Numbered from the stretch's first letter, positions 35,304 to 44,523 are shown. The stretch: DNA of 64,000 nt from Prevotella sp. UBA4330 (GCA_002394385.1 DGTS01000008.1:44693-108692); one strand, 5' to 3'. Translations and numbers: made by a program. The notes: generated by a model from the sequence alone, not told the origin.

Positions 35304-38300
35304 ATGAGAAGATTTATAACAGGTGTGATTCTGACGATGCTGGCGTTCGCGGCGAATGCACAGCAGGTTTTCTTTAACCTGACGGCTGAGGAAGTTAGGA
35401 TTGACTCGGTGTTGCCGTATTTTTCTTACAGACAGATGTTGGGAGCAAACTATAACGACTCTGTTTACGCTGTTGAGATAGACTACCCAGAATTTATCGA
35501 CATGATGCCGGGCGACATCGAGAAATACCAACTCATTTCCGACGAGGTGCCAGGCATGCTGCCCGAGATGGACACCCATGTGGCGGTGGAGCGCAAGAAA
35601 GGTGTGCTGGAAACAGGCTTCACCCCTATTGTGTATAGGGACGGGAAGTATAAGAAACTGGTTAGTTTCATGCTGCGCATAACGGCAACGCCAAAGCAGA
35701 AGATGCACAAAGTGCAAAGTTCCAAGTTCCAAGTTCCAAGTTCTGAGCGTTACACTGAGACATCGGTGCTCGCCACAGGCAACTGGGCGAAGATAAGGGT
35801 GAGCCAGTCGGGCATCCATCAACTTACAGATGCCGTGATAAAGCGTGCGGGATTCTCAAGTCTTGACAAGGTGAAGATTTATGGCTATGGCGGTGCTTTG
35901 CAGAACGAGAAACTCGTCGGCGAGGAACTTGTCGCCCTGGACGACCTGAAGGAGGTGCCCACGTGCACTGTTGACGGTCGACGACTCTTCTATGCGCAGG
36001 GACCAGTGTCGTGGAACAGCAGTGATGTGCGCGTTCGCAACCCCTATTCCGACTATGGCTATTACTTTATAACACAGAGCGACGAGGCACCGCTGAGCGT
36101 CAGTGCAGACGAGTTTCTGGCGGCGAACTATCCCAAGGCCGACGACTATAATGCTCTGCACGAGATAGACAACTACGCATGGTTCCGCGGCGGCCGCAAT
36201 CTCTTCGAGAACACTCCGATAAATCTCGGTTCCGACAAGACTTATACCATAGCCCGCAAGGGCGCTTCCGACAATGGAAAGATGAAGGTAGTGCTTTCGG
36301 CAGGCAGCAATTCCACTGCCGAGGTGTCGGTAAACGACTCTGTGATAGGAACTTTCACCATAACACTTGGCACATACGATGCAGGTAATTCTGCGGAGAA
36401 GACATTTGTGGTTTATGGTCTGAAAGACGAGAACAGCGTGAAGATAACACCTAAGAGCGGCGGTCCGATACGTCTCGACTATATCTCGCTGCACACCGAC
36501 CAGCCAGCACCTGCTCCCGCTCTCAGCAGTGCATCGTTCCCTCAGGCAGAATATGTTTATAACATCACCAACCAGAACCATCATGCCGACCGTAACATCG
36601 ACATGGTGATTATCGTGCCGACATCTGGGATACTGCACACTCAGGCGCAGAGACTGAAGACATTCCATGAGCAGCACGACTCTATGACCGTGAAGGTGGT
36701 GCCTGCCGACGAACTATACAACGAGTTTTCTTCGGGCACACCCGATGCCAATGCCTACCGCAGATACATGAAAATGCTGTACGACAGGGCAGAGACCGAG
36801 GCAGAGATGCCACGCTATCTGTTACTCTTCGGCGACTGTGTGTGGGACAACCGCATGAACATCAGCGACATGTCAACATACTCTCTTGACGACTTCCTGC
36901 TCTGCTATGAGAGCGAGAACTCGTTCAGTCACACCTATTGTTACATCGACGACGGATTCTTCTGCCTGCTCGACGATGGCGAGGGAGCCGACATTCTGGG
37001 ATCTGACAAGCACGACATCGCCGTGGGACGCATCTCGGCACGCAACGAGGAAGAGGCGAAGATAATGGTTGACAAGACCATTAATTATATTAATAATGAG
37101 AATGCTGGCTCGTGGCAGAATGTAGTGATGTTCATGGGCGACGACGGCAACAACAACATACACATGGAGGACTCGGAGGCGGCGGCACAGCAGACCGAGG
37201 CTCAGCAGCCAGGAATGGTTGTGCGACGCGTAATGTGGGATGCATACCAACGCCAGACCAGTTCTACGGGAGCCACCTATCCAGGAGCCACTGCCGACAT
37301 TCTGCAACAGCAAAACCGCGGTGCCCTGGTGATGGACTATTGCGGACATGGCGGTGCTTACCAGTTGAGCCACGAGGGAGTGGTGAGGATTAGCGATTTC
37401 GAGTCGGCCACCAATGCCGGTCTTCCGCTGTGGATTACAGCGTCATGTAATGTGGCGCCCTTCGACGGTGTGGAGGATAACATCGGCGAGGTGTCTATAT
37501 TCAACCGCAAGGGCGGTGCCATCGCCTTCTACGGAACAACGCGCACGGTGTTTGTAAACCGTAACAGGGAGATAAACCTCGCCTTCCTTAAATATGCGCT
37601 CGGATACACCGACGGCAAACCTAACACTCTCGGCGAGGCGCAGCGTCTGGCAAAGAACGAACTGATTACGTCGGGAAAAGACCGCTCTGCCAACAAACTG
37701 CAGTACTCACTGCTCGGTGACCCAGCACTCGCTCTGAAACTGTCAACGCAGAAAGCGGTGATTGACAAGATTAACGGAACAGACATCACCTCTGGCACCA
37801 TGCCTATGCTGAAGGCTGGAAGCATCGTAAAGGTGGAGGGACATATAGAGAAACAAGGGGCAGAAAACACTGAGTTCAACGGACAGGTGACTGCCACGGT
37901 GCGCGACAGCAAGGCACTCGTCACCTGTAAACAGCAGGAACCCACAGCAGAGAAAGCATTCACCTTCTATGACCGCACCAAGACCTTGTTCAACGGTTCT
38001 GACAGCGTGAGGAACGGAAAATTCTCATTCTCCTTCGCTGTTCCTATGGACATCAGTTACACCAATGGTCAGGGCATGATAAACGTCTATGCCATCAACA
38101 ACGCCAAGACAGAGGCGGCAAACGGCTTCACCGAGCAGTTCACCCTCGGAGGAACAGAGAGTGCAGGCAACGACTCCATCGGTCCTTCCATCTACTGCTA
38201 TCTTAACTCCCCGTCGTTCACCAACGGAGGCAACGTGAACGCGACACCATATTTCGTGGCGCAGATAACCGACAAGGACGGAATAAACACCACTGGCAAC

Positions 38301-38831
38301 GGCATTGGTCACGACCTTGAACTGGTTATCGATGGCGACATGTCGAAGACATACATTCTTAACGATAATTTCGAGTACGACTTCGGGTCTTACACTTCAG
38401 GAACAACCCACTATGCGATACCCGAACTCTCGGCAGGACAGCACAAACTGCGGTTCCGCGCATGGGACATCCTGAACAATTCATCCACGGCGGAACTGAC
38501 ATTCAATGTGGTGCGCGGGCTCGAACCGACTCTCTACAGCGTCAGTTGCACCGAGAACCCGGCATCAACGACAACGACGTTCATCGTAAACCACGACTAC
38601 ACCGGAAGCAATCTTGACGTCGATATTGACATCTTCGACATCAGCGGCCGCCATCTGTGGACTTACAGCGACACGGGAGTGGCAACAACAGGGACATACA
38701 CCACCGACTGGAACCTCACCATCGACGGCGGCGAACGCTTGCAGACGGGTGTCTATCTCTATCGTGTGCGCATCAGTGCCGACGGCAGCAGCAAGGTATC
38801 GAAGGCAAAGAAACTCATCATAATACAATAA
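35304..38831 (+). CDS. porU: Type IX secretion system sortase PorU
   Basis: Gingipain-like (peptidase family C25) sortase on the outer membrane that removes C-terminal signals from T9SS cargo and attaches the cargo to lipopolysaccharide. The 1175-aa length is typical. Signal peptide ends ANAQ. The C25 catalytic pair is visible: His682 in DYCGHGG and Cys715 in TASCNVAPFD. The C-terminal about 80 residues form a T9SS-type domain ending TGVYLYRVR and KKLIII. Odd feature: residues about 138-147 (KVQSSKFQVP) are encoded by a 7-base tandem repeat at 35717-35743. Partner of the downstream PorV. Confidence 0.95.
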   Translation: MRRFITGVILTMLAFAANAQQVFFNLTAEEVRIDSVLPYFSYRQMLGANYNDSVYAVEIDYPEFIDMMPGDIEKYQLISDEVPGMLPEMDTHVAVERKKGVLETGFTPIVYRDGKYKKLVSFMLRITATPKQKMHKVQSSKFQVPSSERYTETSVLATGNWAKIRVSQSGIHQLTDAVIKRAGFSSLDKVKIYGYGGALQNEKLVGEELVALDDLKEVPTCTVDGRRLFYAQGPVSWNSSDVRVRNPYSDYGYYFITQSDEAPLSVSADEFLAANYPKADDYNALHEIDNYAWFRGGRNLFENTPINLGSDKTYTIARKGASDNGKMKVVLSAGSNSTAEVSVNDSVIGTFTITLGTYDAGNSAEKTFVVYGLKDENSVKITPKSGGPIRLDYISLHTDQPAPAPALSSASFPQAEYVYNITNQNHHADRNIDMVIIVPTSGILHTQAQRLKTFHEQHDSMTVKVVPADELYNEFSSGTPDANAYRRYMKMLYDRAETEAEMPRYLLLFGDCVWDNRMNISDMSTYSLDDFLLCYESENSFSHTYCYIDDGFFCLLDDGEGADILGSDKHDIAVGRISARNEEEAKIMVDKTINYINNENAGSWQNVVMFMGDDGNNNIHMEDSEAAAQQTEAQQPGMVVRRVMWDAYQRQTSSTGATYPGATADILQQQNRGALVMDYCGHGGAYQLSHEGVVRISDFESATNAGLPLWITASCNVAPFDGVEDNIGEVSIFNRKGGAIAFYGTTRTVFVNRNREINLAFLKYALGYTDGKPNTLGEAQRLAKNELITSGKDRSANKLQYSLLGDPALALKLSTQKAVIDKINGTDITSGTMPMLKAGSIVKVEGHIEKQGAENTEFNGQVTATVRDSKALVTCKQQEPTAEKAFTFYDRTKTLFNGSDSVRNGKFSFSFAVPMDISYTNGQGMINVYAINNAKTEAANGFTEQFTLGGTESAGNDSIGPSIYCYLNSPSFTNGGNVNATPYFVAQITDKDGINTTGNGIGHDLELVIDGDMSKTYILNDNFEYDFGSYTSGTTHYAIPELSAGQHKLRFRAWDILNNSSTAELTFNVVRGLEPTLYSVSCTENPASTTTTFIVNHDYTGSNLDVDIDIFDISGRHLWTYSDTGVATTGTYTTDWNLTIDGGERLQTGVYLYRVRISADGSSKVSKAKKLIIIQ
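35717..35743 (+). repeat. In-frame 7-bp tandem repeat AAGTTCC x 3.9 inside porU
   Basis: AAGTTCC occurs three times in a row plus a partial fourth unit within the coding sequence. As 7 is not a multiple of 3, gain or loss of one unit would shift the porU frame. Such words are otherwise seen between genes in this window. Confidence 0.8.
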
Positions 38832-38895
38832 ATTCAGGATAATAGAGTTATTATAAATGGTGCGCAAGGTTGTGCACTGCAAAAAACTACACAAG

Positions 38896-40074
38896 ATGAA
38901 CCAGAAATTAAGAATAATCTTCATGGCTATGACTGTTCTCCTTGCCGTCAGTGCAAAGGCACAGGACAAGAAGAACATGTTCAATCCCGTGAACACCTCA
39001 GTGACATCTCAGAGCATCGCGCCCGATGCTCGCGCAGCAGGTATGGGTGATGTGGGTGCCGCCACCGACCCCGACGTTAACTCGCAGTACTGGAACCCTG
39101 CAAAATATCCGTTCAACATCAGCCGTGCCGGAGTGTCACTCAACTACACCCCGTGGCTCCGTCAACTTGTCAACGACATGGACCTGGCATATATGGCGGG
39201 CTACTATCGCATCGGTGACTATTCTGCTGTCAGCGGTTCGCTGCGCTATTTCTCGCTTGGCGAGGTGATTATGGGCAGCAGTGTCACTGCTGATGACGGC
39301 ATGACCATCAAGCCTTACGAACTCTCTCTGGACGTGGCTTACTCTCTTATGCTTAGCGAGAAGTTCTCTCTTGCTGCCGGAGTGCGCTGGATTTACAGCG
39401 ACCTGACATACGACTATAGCGAGGACACATCGCCGGGCTCAGCGTTCGCTGCCGATATAGCACTTTATTATCAGGATTACATCAATCTTGGTGCACGCGA
39501 GTGCCAGTTGGGTCTCGGTATGAACATCAGCAATATTGGTTCTAAGATAAGTTTCGGAGGCGACGACCGCAGCGAGTTCATCCCTACCAACCTGCGTCTG
39601 GGAGCATCGCTCATGGTGCCCATCGACGAGTACAACCGTTTCTCTATCGCTGCCGATGCCAATAAACTGCTCGTTCCTACTTATCCGAAGATTAACGACG
39701 GAGAGTCAACATCCGACTATGAGGACCGTGTTCAGCGCGAATACTATGACGTATCGTCTATCAGCGGTATCTTCAAGAGTTTCAACGATGCGCCAGGAGG
39801 ATTCAAGGAGGAATTGCAGGAGATACAATGGAGCGTAGGTGCCGAATATACTTACCACGACCAGTTCTCTGTTCGTGCCGGTTATCACCATGAGAGTGAG
39901 AACAAGGGTAACCGTAAGTATTTCACCGTCGGTGCGGGATTCCGCATGAGTGTGTTCGCACTCGATGCTGGATACGTAATAGCGACAGCAAAGAGCAATC
40001 CGCTCGACCAGACACTGCGCTTCTCCCTCACATTCGACATGGACGGTATCAAGGACTTGTTTAGTAGGAGATAA
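38896..40074 (+). CDS. porV: Type IX secretion system outer-membrane protein PorV (LptO)
   Basis: Outer-membrane barrel that shuttles T9SS cargo from the translocon to the PorU attachment complex. I start at 38896 (MNQKLRIIFMAMTVLL), which gives a signal peptide ending AKAQ; the upstream in-frame ATG adds a charged stretch. The protein has 392 aa. The family opening is SIAPDARAAGMGDVGAATDPDVNSQYWNPAK (quoted here only in part: DARAAGMGDVG and SQYWNPAK), and the end is a beta-strand RFSLTFDMDGIKDLF. The next gene is a DUF559-IspF fusion rather than plain ispF. Confidence 0.95.
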   Translation: MNQKLRIIFMAMTVLLAVSAKAQDKKNMFNPVNTSVTSQSIAPDARAAGMGDVGAATDPDVNSQYWNPAKYPFNISRAGVSLNYTPWLRQLVNDMDLAYMAGYYRIGDYSAVSGSLRYFSLGEVIMGSSVTADDGMTIKPYELSLDVAYSLMLSEKFSLAAGVRWIYSDLTYDYSEDTSPGSAFAADIALYYQDYINLGARECQLGLGMNISNIGSKISFGGDDRSEFIPTNLRLGASLMVPIDEYNRFSIAADANKLLVPTYPKINDGESTSDYEDRVQREYYDVSSISGIFKSFNDAPGGFKEELQEIQWSVGAEYTYHDQFSVRAGYHHESENKGNRKYFTVGAGFRMSVFALDAGYVIATAKSNPLDQTLRFSLTFDMDGIKDLFSRR

Positions 40075-40076
40075 AT

Positions 40077-40112
40077 ACCCACCCTATGCCCCTCCCTAAG
40101 GGAGGGGTTTTT
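40077..40112. repeat. Left inverted copy of the palindromic repeat bounding the DUF559 gene
   Basis: ACCCACCCTATG then CCCCTCCCTAAGGGAGGGG and TTTTT. It begins two bases after the porV stop. It matches the reverse complement of the copy at 40610-40643 at about 31 of 34 positions. The hairpin plus T run could also act as a terminator for porU-porV. Confidence 0.85.
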
Positions 40113-40169
40113 AGTTGATTCGATAATGGTTGACTTTATTTTGTATAACTCATATATATTAGACACAAT

Positions 40170-41216
40170 ATGAAAAAAGGATATGAAACCACTGATGGTG
40201 CTACATATAACCTGCTATTAGAAAAGGCTCGTGAAATGAGAAACAACCCTACAGAGGCTGAAGCATTGTTATGGAACTATCTCGTTGGGAACAAAATGGG
40301 TTGCCATTTTAGAAGACAGCATCCTGTTATGGGTTATATTCCAGATTTCATTTGTCTTGAGAAGAAACTGATAATAGAAATTGATGGAGGCTACCATTTT
40401 GAGGGTGAACAACCAGAAAAAGATGCGGAGCGTACGGCTGCGTTGTCAGAAGAGGGATACACTGTATTGAGATTCAGTAACGAAGAGGTTACCGGTGGTG
40501 TAGATCTCGTATTAGAAACAATAGATGATTATTTAATAACTCTTCCTTCTGTAAGCACCTCTCATAGCAGAATAAATAACACCTCAAACACACCTGTAAC
40601 TGCTGATGCAAATCCCTCCCTCAGGGAGGGACATAGGGTGGGTTCTGAATTTGCTGATGCAAATCCCTCCCTCAGGGAGGGACATAGGGTGGGTTCAGAA
40701 TCCCTTAATGCAAATCCCTCCCCAAGGGAGGGATTTAGGGTGGGTATCCGTGTAGGTTTCGGTTACGATGTTCATAAACTGGTGGAGGGACGCGACCTTT
40801 GGCTTGGCGGCATAAAGATACCCCACACTTTGGGACTGTTGGGACATAGCGATGCCGACGTGCTGATACACGCCATCTGCGACGCACTGCTTGGAGCAGC
40901 CAACATGCGCGACATAGGCTATCATTGGCCCGACACTTCCGACGAAACCGACGGTATGGACAGCAAGATAATACTGCGCGAGACAATGGCACTCATCGCC
41001 ACCAAAGGCTACCGTTTCGTTAATCTCGATGCCACAGTGTGTGCCGAGCGACCGAAGATTAACCCTCACGTGCCTGCTATCAAGGCATGCCTTGCCGAGA
41101 TAATGGACACCGACGAGGACAATATCTCCATCAAGGCCACCACCACCGAACGCCTTGGTTTCACTGGGCGAGAGGAGGGAATGTCCGCCTTCGCCACAGT
41201 GTTGATAGAGAGATAA
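40170..41216 (+). CDS. ispF: DUF559 nuclease-like domain fused through repeat-encoded linker to IspF
   Basis: A 348-aa ORF with two unrelated domains. Residues about 8-125 are a DUF559 (Vsr-like, PD-(D/E)XK-type) domain: NPTEAEALLWNYL, HFRRQHPVMGYIPDFIC, IIEIDGGYH. Residues about 130-192 are a linker made of three 17-residue units (NPSLREGHRVGS) encoded by palindromic DNA repeats. Residues about 193-348 are complete IspF, the MEcPP-forming MEP-pathway enzyme, with metal residues Asp200 and His202 (GYDVH) and LLGHSDADVLIHA, ending FATVLIER. IspF could instead start at an internal in-frame GTG (40740), preceded by GGGAGG. In P. gingivalis ispF directly follows porV, so DUF559 looks inserted. 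Confidence 0.9.
   Translation: MKKGYETTDGATYNLLLEKAREMRNNPTEAEALLWNYLVGNKMGCHFRRQHPVMGYIPDFICLEKKLIIEIDGGYHFEGEQPEKDAERTAALSEEGYTVLRFSNEEVTGGVDLVLETIDDYLITLPSVSTSHSRINNTSNTPVTADANPSLREGHRVGSEFADANPSLREGHRVGSESLNANPSPREGFRVGIRVGFGYDVHKLVEGRDLWLGGIKIPHTLGLLGHSDADVLIHAICDALLGAANMRDIGYHWPDTSDETDGMDSKIILRETMALIATKGYRFVNLDATVCAERPKINPHVPAIKACLAEIMDTDEDNISIKATTTERLGFTGREEGMSAFATVLIER
40610..40745. repeat. Three palindromic units at 51-nt period inside the DUF559-IspF ORF
   Basis: Copies at 40610-40643, 40661-40694 and 40712-40745, each AAATCCCTCCC, palindrome centre, GGGAGGG, then (ACAT/ATTT)AGGGTGGGT. Period is exactly 51 bases (17 codons), so the frame is kept. Orientation is opposite to the copy at 40077. 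The encoded words are NPSLREGHRVG twice and NPSPREGFRVG once. Confidence 0.9.
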
Positions 41217-41225
41217 GTATTATCC

Positions 41226-42965
41226 TTAGAATACCACCGCCTTGCCGTTAACGATGTAAATGCCCTTGCGGGGTGTAACGACACGTCGGCCGCTGAGGTC
41301 ATAGATTGCGTCGGGCTTTTCGGTGACAGTCACTTCTTCTATTCCCGACGTGGCATCCTCAATCACTTTCAGAGTCTGTCCTGTCCAACTGAGTACCGAC
41401 CAGTTGGAGATGTCGTCAGACTCGAAACTGCCGTTGGCCACCAACTCCGTTGAACCGCCCACTTCCATGCACGAAACATCGTCGATATATACATTGCCGC
41501 CAAGTTTTCCGATGGCGAAAAGCAGCACGTCGTGTGGGAAATTGGCCTTGAAGGTCCATGTGAGTTCCTCGTATGTGGTAGTCACATTATAGGTGTCGAG
41601 ATACTGAATGTCGGCGCTGTTTCCCCATTGGTCGCGGTTGGTGCTGGCATCCCATCGTGGCCAAAGAGCACAAGTGCCGTTATTGTCGCAACGCATGGTA
41701 GCCTTCACTACATATTGCTTGCCAGCCACCATAGGTGTTTCCAGTTTGCAGAAAGCCTCCTTGTCCCAAGGGTTGGAGCCAACTGTGCCGTTGTTTATCA
41801 CGAGCACATGGTTAGGACCGTCGTCTGTCACCGAGACATTGATGTCCTGCGTGTGTGTCTGTCCCAGGAAGTCGGTGTATGTGGCAGTCACGACGCCCGT
41901 CTTCGCCTCGCTTCCTATCACCTTTCCGTTGCTGATGGTGAAGTCGCTGCTGCTGAATTCCACCTCTTTCGTAAGGTTTTCCTTGTGCCCGTCGGCAAAC
42001 GTTCCCCATGCGGTGAGCACCTTGCTGCCGCCCACTCTTATCGTGATGTCGGCTACGGGGTCAAGACTGCTCAGCGAGTAAACCTTCTTCAGGTCATCGT
42101 TCCAAGCATATCCTGCCTGCGCTTTTGTCTCCAGTCCCATAGTGCGCAGAGCCTCGTATGCATAACGCTTGCCCATGGTGCGGTAGCCTGCTGCCGTGAA
42201 GTGTATGTTGTCGCTGGCGCAGGGACATCCGTTTGACGGAACGACATGAGCCGTGGGAATGACGCTGGGCAACTGTGCTATGATGGTGTTGTGCAGCGAG
42301 CACGAGCCGCCGACATCGGCATTCACCGTCTCGCCTGCGAAGAGAGGTACGTCAGCGGCGTTCAGGTCAAGGTCGGTGAGCAGTCGGTTGTATATTGTCT
42401 TCACGCTCTGCAACCAAGCCTGCTGACCGTTGTTGCTCTCTCCTTGATGCAGCAAGATTCCTTTGATGACTCCTGCCTGTTGGGCAATCTTCGCCATATC
42501 CACCATGCGCTGATATGGGTCGTTGCCATAGGCGCTTATAAGGTCTTTCATCCATTGCTCTTGGTTGGCGATATATTCAGCCACCTTTTCCGACATAAAT
42601 CCCTCAATGGCAATGCCGCCAACGGCCACATCAATCACACCCACCTTAACATTCGACGGCAATGCAGCAACCATAGTGCGTCCGAAGTAGTCGGCCATTC
42701 CCAGACCTGCCCATTGTCTCACGATGGGTGGGGTAGCGGTGTACCATTGTCCCATAGTGCGGCTCGGGTTGCTGAAGTTTTGTGCTGCCAGCACTTGGAA
42801 TCGCGGATCAACAGTCTGGTCAACTGTTTCGGGCGTAGCCTGTCCTTCCATGTTCGACTGTCCGAAACACAAATAGATGTAGAAATTCGGGTCGGGACTC
42901 CCGCCCTGTGCCCATGCTGCCGCTCCGGCAAGCATCAGCACAAATGATGCAATTAATTTTTTCAT
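41226..42965 (-). CDS. Secreted SGNH/CE6-like carbohydrate esterase with CBM and T9SS-like tail
   Basis: A 579-aa exported protein. The start at 42965 (MKKLIASFVLML) is supported by a signal peptide ending AWAQ and by a minus-strand TATCTTTG box at 42985-42992 that excludes the upstream start. Residues about 25-280 are a sialate O-acetylesterase/CE6-type esterase: FGQSNMEGQA with the nucleophile Ser, LLHQGESN, and the closing DNIHFTAAGYRTMGKRYA with Asp/His. An Ig-like segment and a family 4/9-like carbohydrate-binding module (NGSFESDDISNWSV) follow. It ends IYDLSGRRVVTPRKGIYIV, a Prevotella/T9SS-like C-terminal signal. Likely removes acetyl groups from plant polysaccharides. Confidence 0.88.
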   Translation of the reverse strand: MKKLIASFVLMLAGAAAWAQGGSPDPNFYIYLCFGQSNMEGQATPETVDQTVDPRFQVLAAQNFSNPSRTMGQWYTATPPIVRQWAGLGMADYFGRTMVAALPSNVKVGVIDVAVGGIAIEGFMSEKVAEYIANQEQWMKDLISAYGNDPYQRMVDMAKIAQQAGVIKGILLHQGESNNGQQAWLQSVKTIYNRLLTDLDLNAADVPLFAGETVNADVGGSCSLHNTIIAQLPSVIPTAHVVPSNGCPCASDNIHFTAAGYRTMGKRYAYEALRTMGLETKAQAGYAWNDDLKKVYSLSSLDPVADITIRVGGSKVLTAWGTFADGHKENLTKEVEFSSSDFTISNGKVIGSEAKTGVVTATYTDFLGQTHTQDINVSVTDDGPNHVLVINNGTVGSNPWDKEAFCKLETPMVAGKQYVVKATMRCDNNGTCALWPRWDASTNRDQWGNSADIQYLDTYNVTTTYEELTWTFKANFPHDVLLFAIGKLGGNVYIDDVSCMEVGGSTELVANGSFESDDISNWSVLSWTGQTLKVIEDATSGIEEVTVTEKPDAIYDLSGRRVVTPRKGIYIVNGKAVVF

Positions 42966-43473
42966 ATTATAGAGTTTGAACATGCAAAGATAACTTTTTT
43001 TTCTAACACATCTTTCTTTTTTCATAAAAAACTTTTCTTTTGTTCAAATGATGCTTCGGTGTAATCCATATGTTTTCCACTTGATATGCTTTGAGTATGC
43101 CATTCATGCCTTTTGAGGTTGTCATTGATGCCTTTTCGGCATATCAAAGGTATACATCTGGCACCCCCAAAGGTATACTTCTTGCATGTCGTTTGAGCCC
43201 TTTTCGCTAATCACCAAATGCCTCTTGCATCATTCTTGCTATAAAAATAGATGCATAGGATAGAGGATAGGTAGAACATAAGTAGAGGTTAAGTAGAGGC
43301 AAAAAGGATGTGAATGTGCATCTAAATGGTTTATTTACAGTTATATATGTCGATAATGGTAGAGGTAACGTGATGAATGATGCTTATATTCTTTGATGAA
43401 GAAAACGGAGAAAACTTTCGTCTCCTCCGTTTCTTAGTGATAGTTTCTGAATAGATGTGTATAATGAGCATCC
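42966..43473. other. Intergenic region: promoter, degenerate repeats, hairpin
   Basis: Besides the esterase promoter (42985-42992, minus strand), this gap holds reiterated words: ATTCATGCCTTTTGAGG / ATTGATGCCTTTTCGG (about 43100-43140), CAAAGGTATAC twice (about 43146 and 43172), and a GTAGAGG series (about 43260-43300). A hairpin AAACGGAG/CTCCGTTT at 43403-43432 can terminate the minus-strand gene that ends at 43474. No ORF is supported. Confidence 0.6.
43403..43432 (-). terminator. Hairpin after the small secreted-protein gene
   Basis: AAACGGAG (43403-43410) and CTCCGTTT (43425-43432) pair perfectly. Read on the minus strand, the hairpin ends in TTTTC, 42 bases past the stop at 43474. Confidence 0.7.
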
Positions 43474-44058
43474 TTACTTCTTGCGATGCTGCTTTGGATG
43501 GAGCTTAATGTCAAACTTGAGTTCCATACGCAGTTCCTTAACCACTTGCTTTGTCAGATATGCATGAGCCTGCTTGTCACCACTCTTGAAGAGAAACATC
43601 AGTCGTTTGCCTCCCAGCGCTTTCTTCTTCACCGAGCATGTGGTAGTGGAAGGCTCGCCGAGTTGACCGCTACCTGTGACAGCACGACCGCGGAACTCGG
43701 TAGAGGTATCTAAGTCTTTGCTAAAAAGGTCGAGGATGGAGTCGAGTGTGCTCAATGCGTCATCGCTGTTATCGCCGAGCCAGATGGCAAATTCTTTGAT
43801 GTCTAATACTTCCATTCCGAGTATTTCATCGCCTTCCAGAAATTTGTTTGTCCGAGCAACACTCAGGTAATAACCGAAGGAGTCGTCATCGTTGGTGTCC
43901 TTATAGGTGAATACAGAATAGTCTCCGTGGTCCGTTTCGGCCTCAGCCACTTCCATTCTCATTCCTGCGGGTTGCTTAGTTTGGGCGTTAATAGTGCCAA
44001 ATGCCATAGTGCTGAGCAACACCGTGCCCATCATTCTAAAAAAGATTTTCTTGTTCAT
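43474..44058 (-). CDS. Secreted protein of unknown function
   Basis: Not recognised. The 194-aa protein has a signal peptide (ending INAQ, about 26 residues) followed by an acidic stretch rich in Asp/Glu, then a mixed alpha/beta region and a very basic C-terminus (HPKQHRKK). It lies 36 bases after the TfoX-like gene on the same strand and is probably co-transcribed with it. No catalytic motif is visible. Confidence 0.7.
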   Translation of the reverse strand: MNKKIFFRMMGTVLLSTMAFGTINAQTKQPAGMRMEVAEAETDHGDYSVFTYKDTNDDDSFGYYLSVARTNKFLEGDEILGMEVLDIKEFAIWLGDNSDDALSTLDSILDLFSKDLDTSTEFRGRAVTGSGQLGEPSTTTCSVKKKALGGKRLMFLFKSGDKQAHAYLTKQVVKELRMELKFDIKLHPKQHRKK

Positions 44059-44094
44059 AATGTCTCTTTGGTTTATGTTGTTTGTTAGTGTATA

Positions 44095-44412
44095 TTATTT
44101 TTTGCGCTTCTTTGGCTCCGGCAATGCCTTGCATGTTTCGCTTACGAGGGACGAAAGATAGTCGCGGTCGTCCACATCGGCAATGTAGAAGTAGTCCTTT
44201 GCTCCATCGTAAGGCGGACACAGTTCTTCTTTTCGGAGCAATGAGCGAACAGCGTCTGTGGGTTTCAGGTAGAAACGGTCGTCACATATAAGCCCGAAGA
44301 TTTTCCCGTTGCAATAGATACCATAGTCGCCAAACATCTTTTTGGTCACTATCTCACCTGCTCCGTCACATTGGTCGGCGATATATTGCACGAAGTCTGC
44401 ATTAGAAGCCAT
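44095..44412 (-). CDS. TfoX/Sxy family protein (N-terminal domain only)
   Basis: A 105-aa protein matching the TfoX N-terminal domain: KKMFGDYGIYCNGKIFGLICDDRFYLKPTD (here MFGDYGIYCNGKIFG and FYLKPTD are diagnostic). The start at 44412 (MASNADFV) is supported by a minus-strand TACCTTTG box at 44442-44449; the longer upstream frame would begin before the promoter. In gammaproteobacteria TfoX regulates competence. Single-domain members in Bacteroidetes have no proven role. It lacks the C-terminal TfoX domain. Confidence 0.85.
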   Translation of the reverse strand: MASNADFVQYIADQCDGAGEIVTKKMFGDYGIYCNGKIFGLICDDRFYLKPTDAVRSLLRKEELCPPYDGAKDYFYIADVDDRDYLSSLVSETCKALPEPKKRKK

Positions 44413-44523
44413 GATTTGTTTGCTGTTATTTTTTTCGTGTGCAAAGGTAAATAAAAAACTTTGAAACTTGCAATAAGCAATGTAAAAAAGTAAGTTGAGA
44501 GTGAAAAGATAGATAAAGAAAAA

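Noticed and set aside
40610..40745. 51-base periodic repeats as a CRISPR array
   Set aside because: Only three units, spacers of 17 bases that are themselves repeated, and the region is translated in frame between two domains.
43026..43473. Possible gene in the gap after the esterase promoter
   Set aside because: Only short frames with repetitive sequence were found; no coding pattern.
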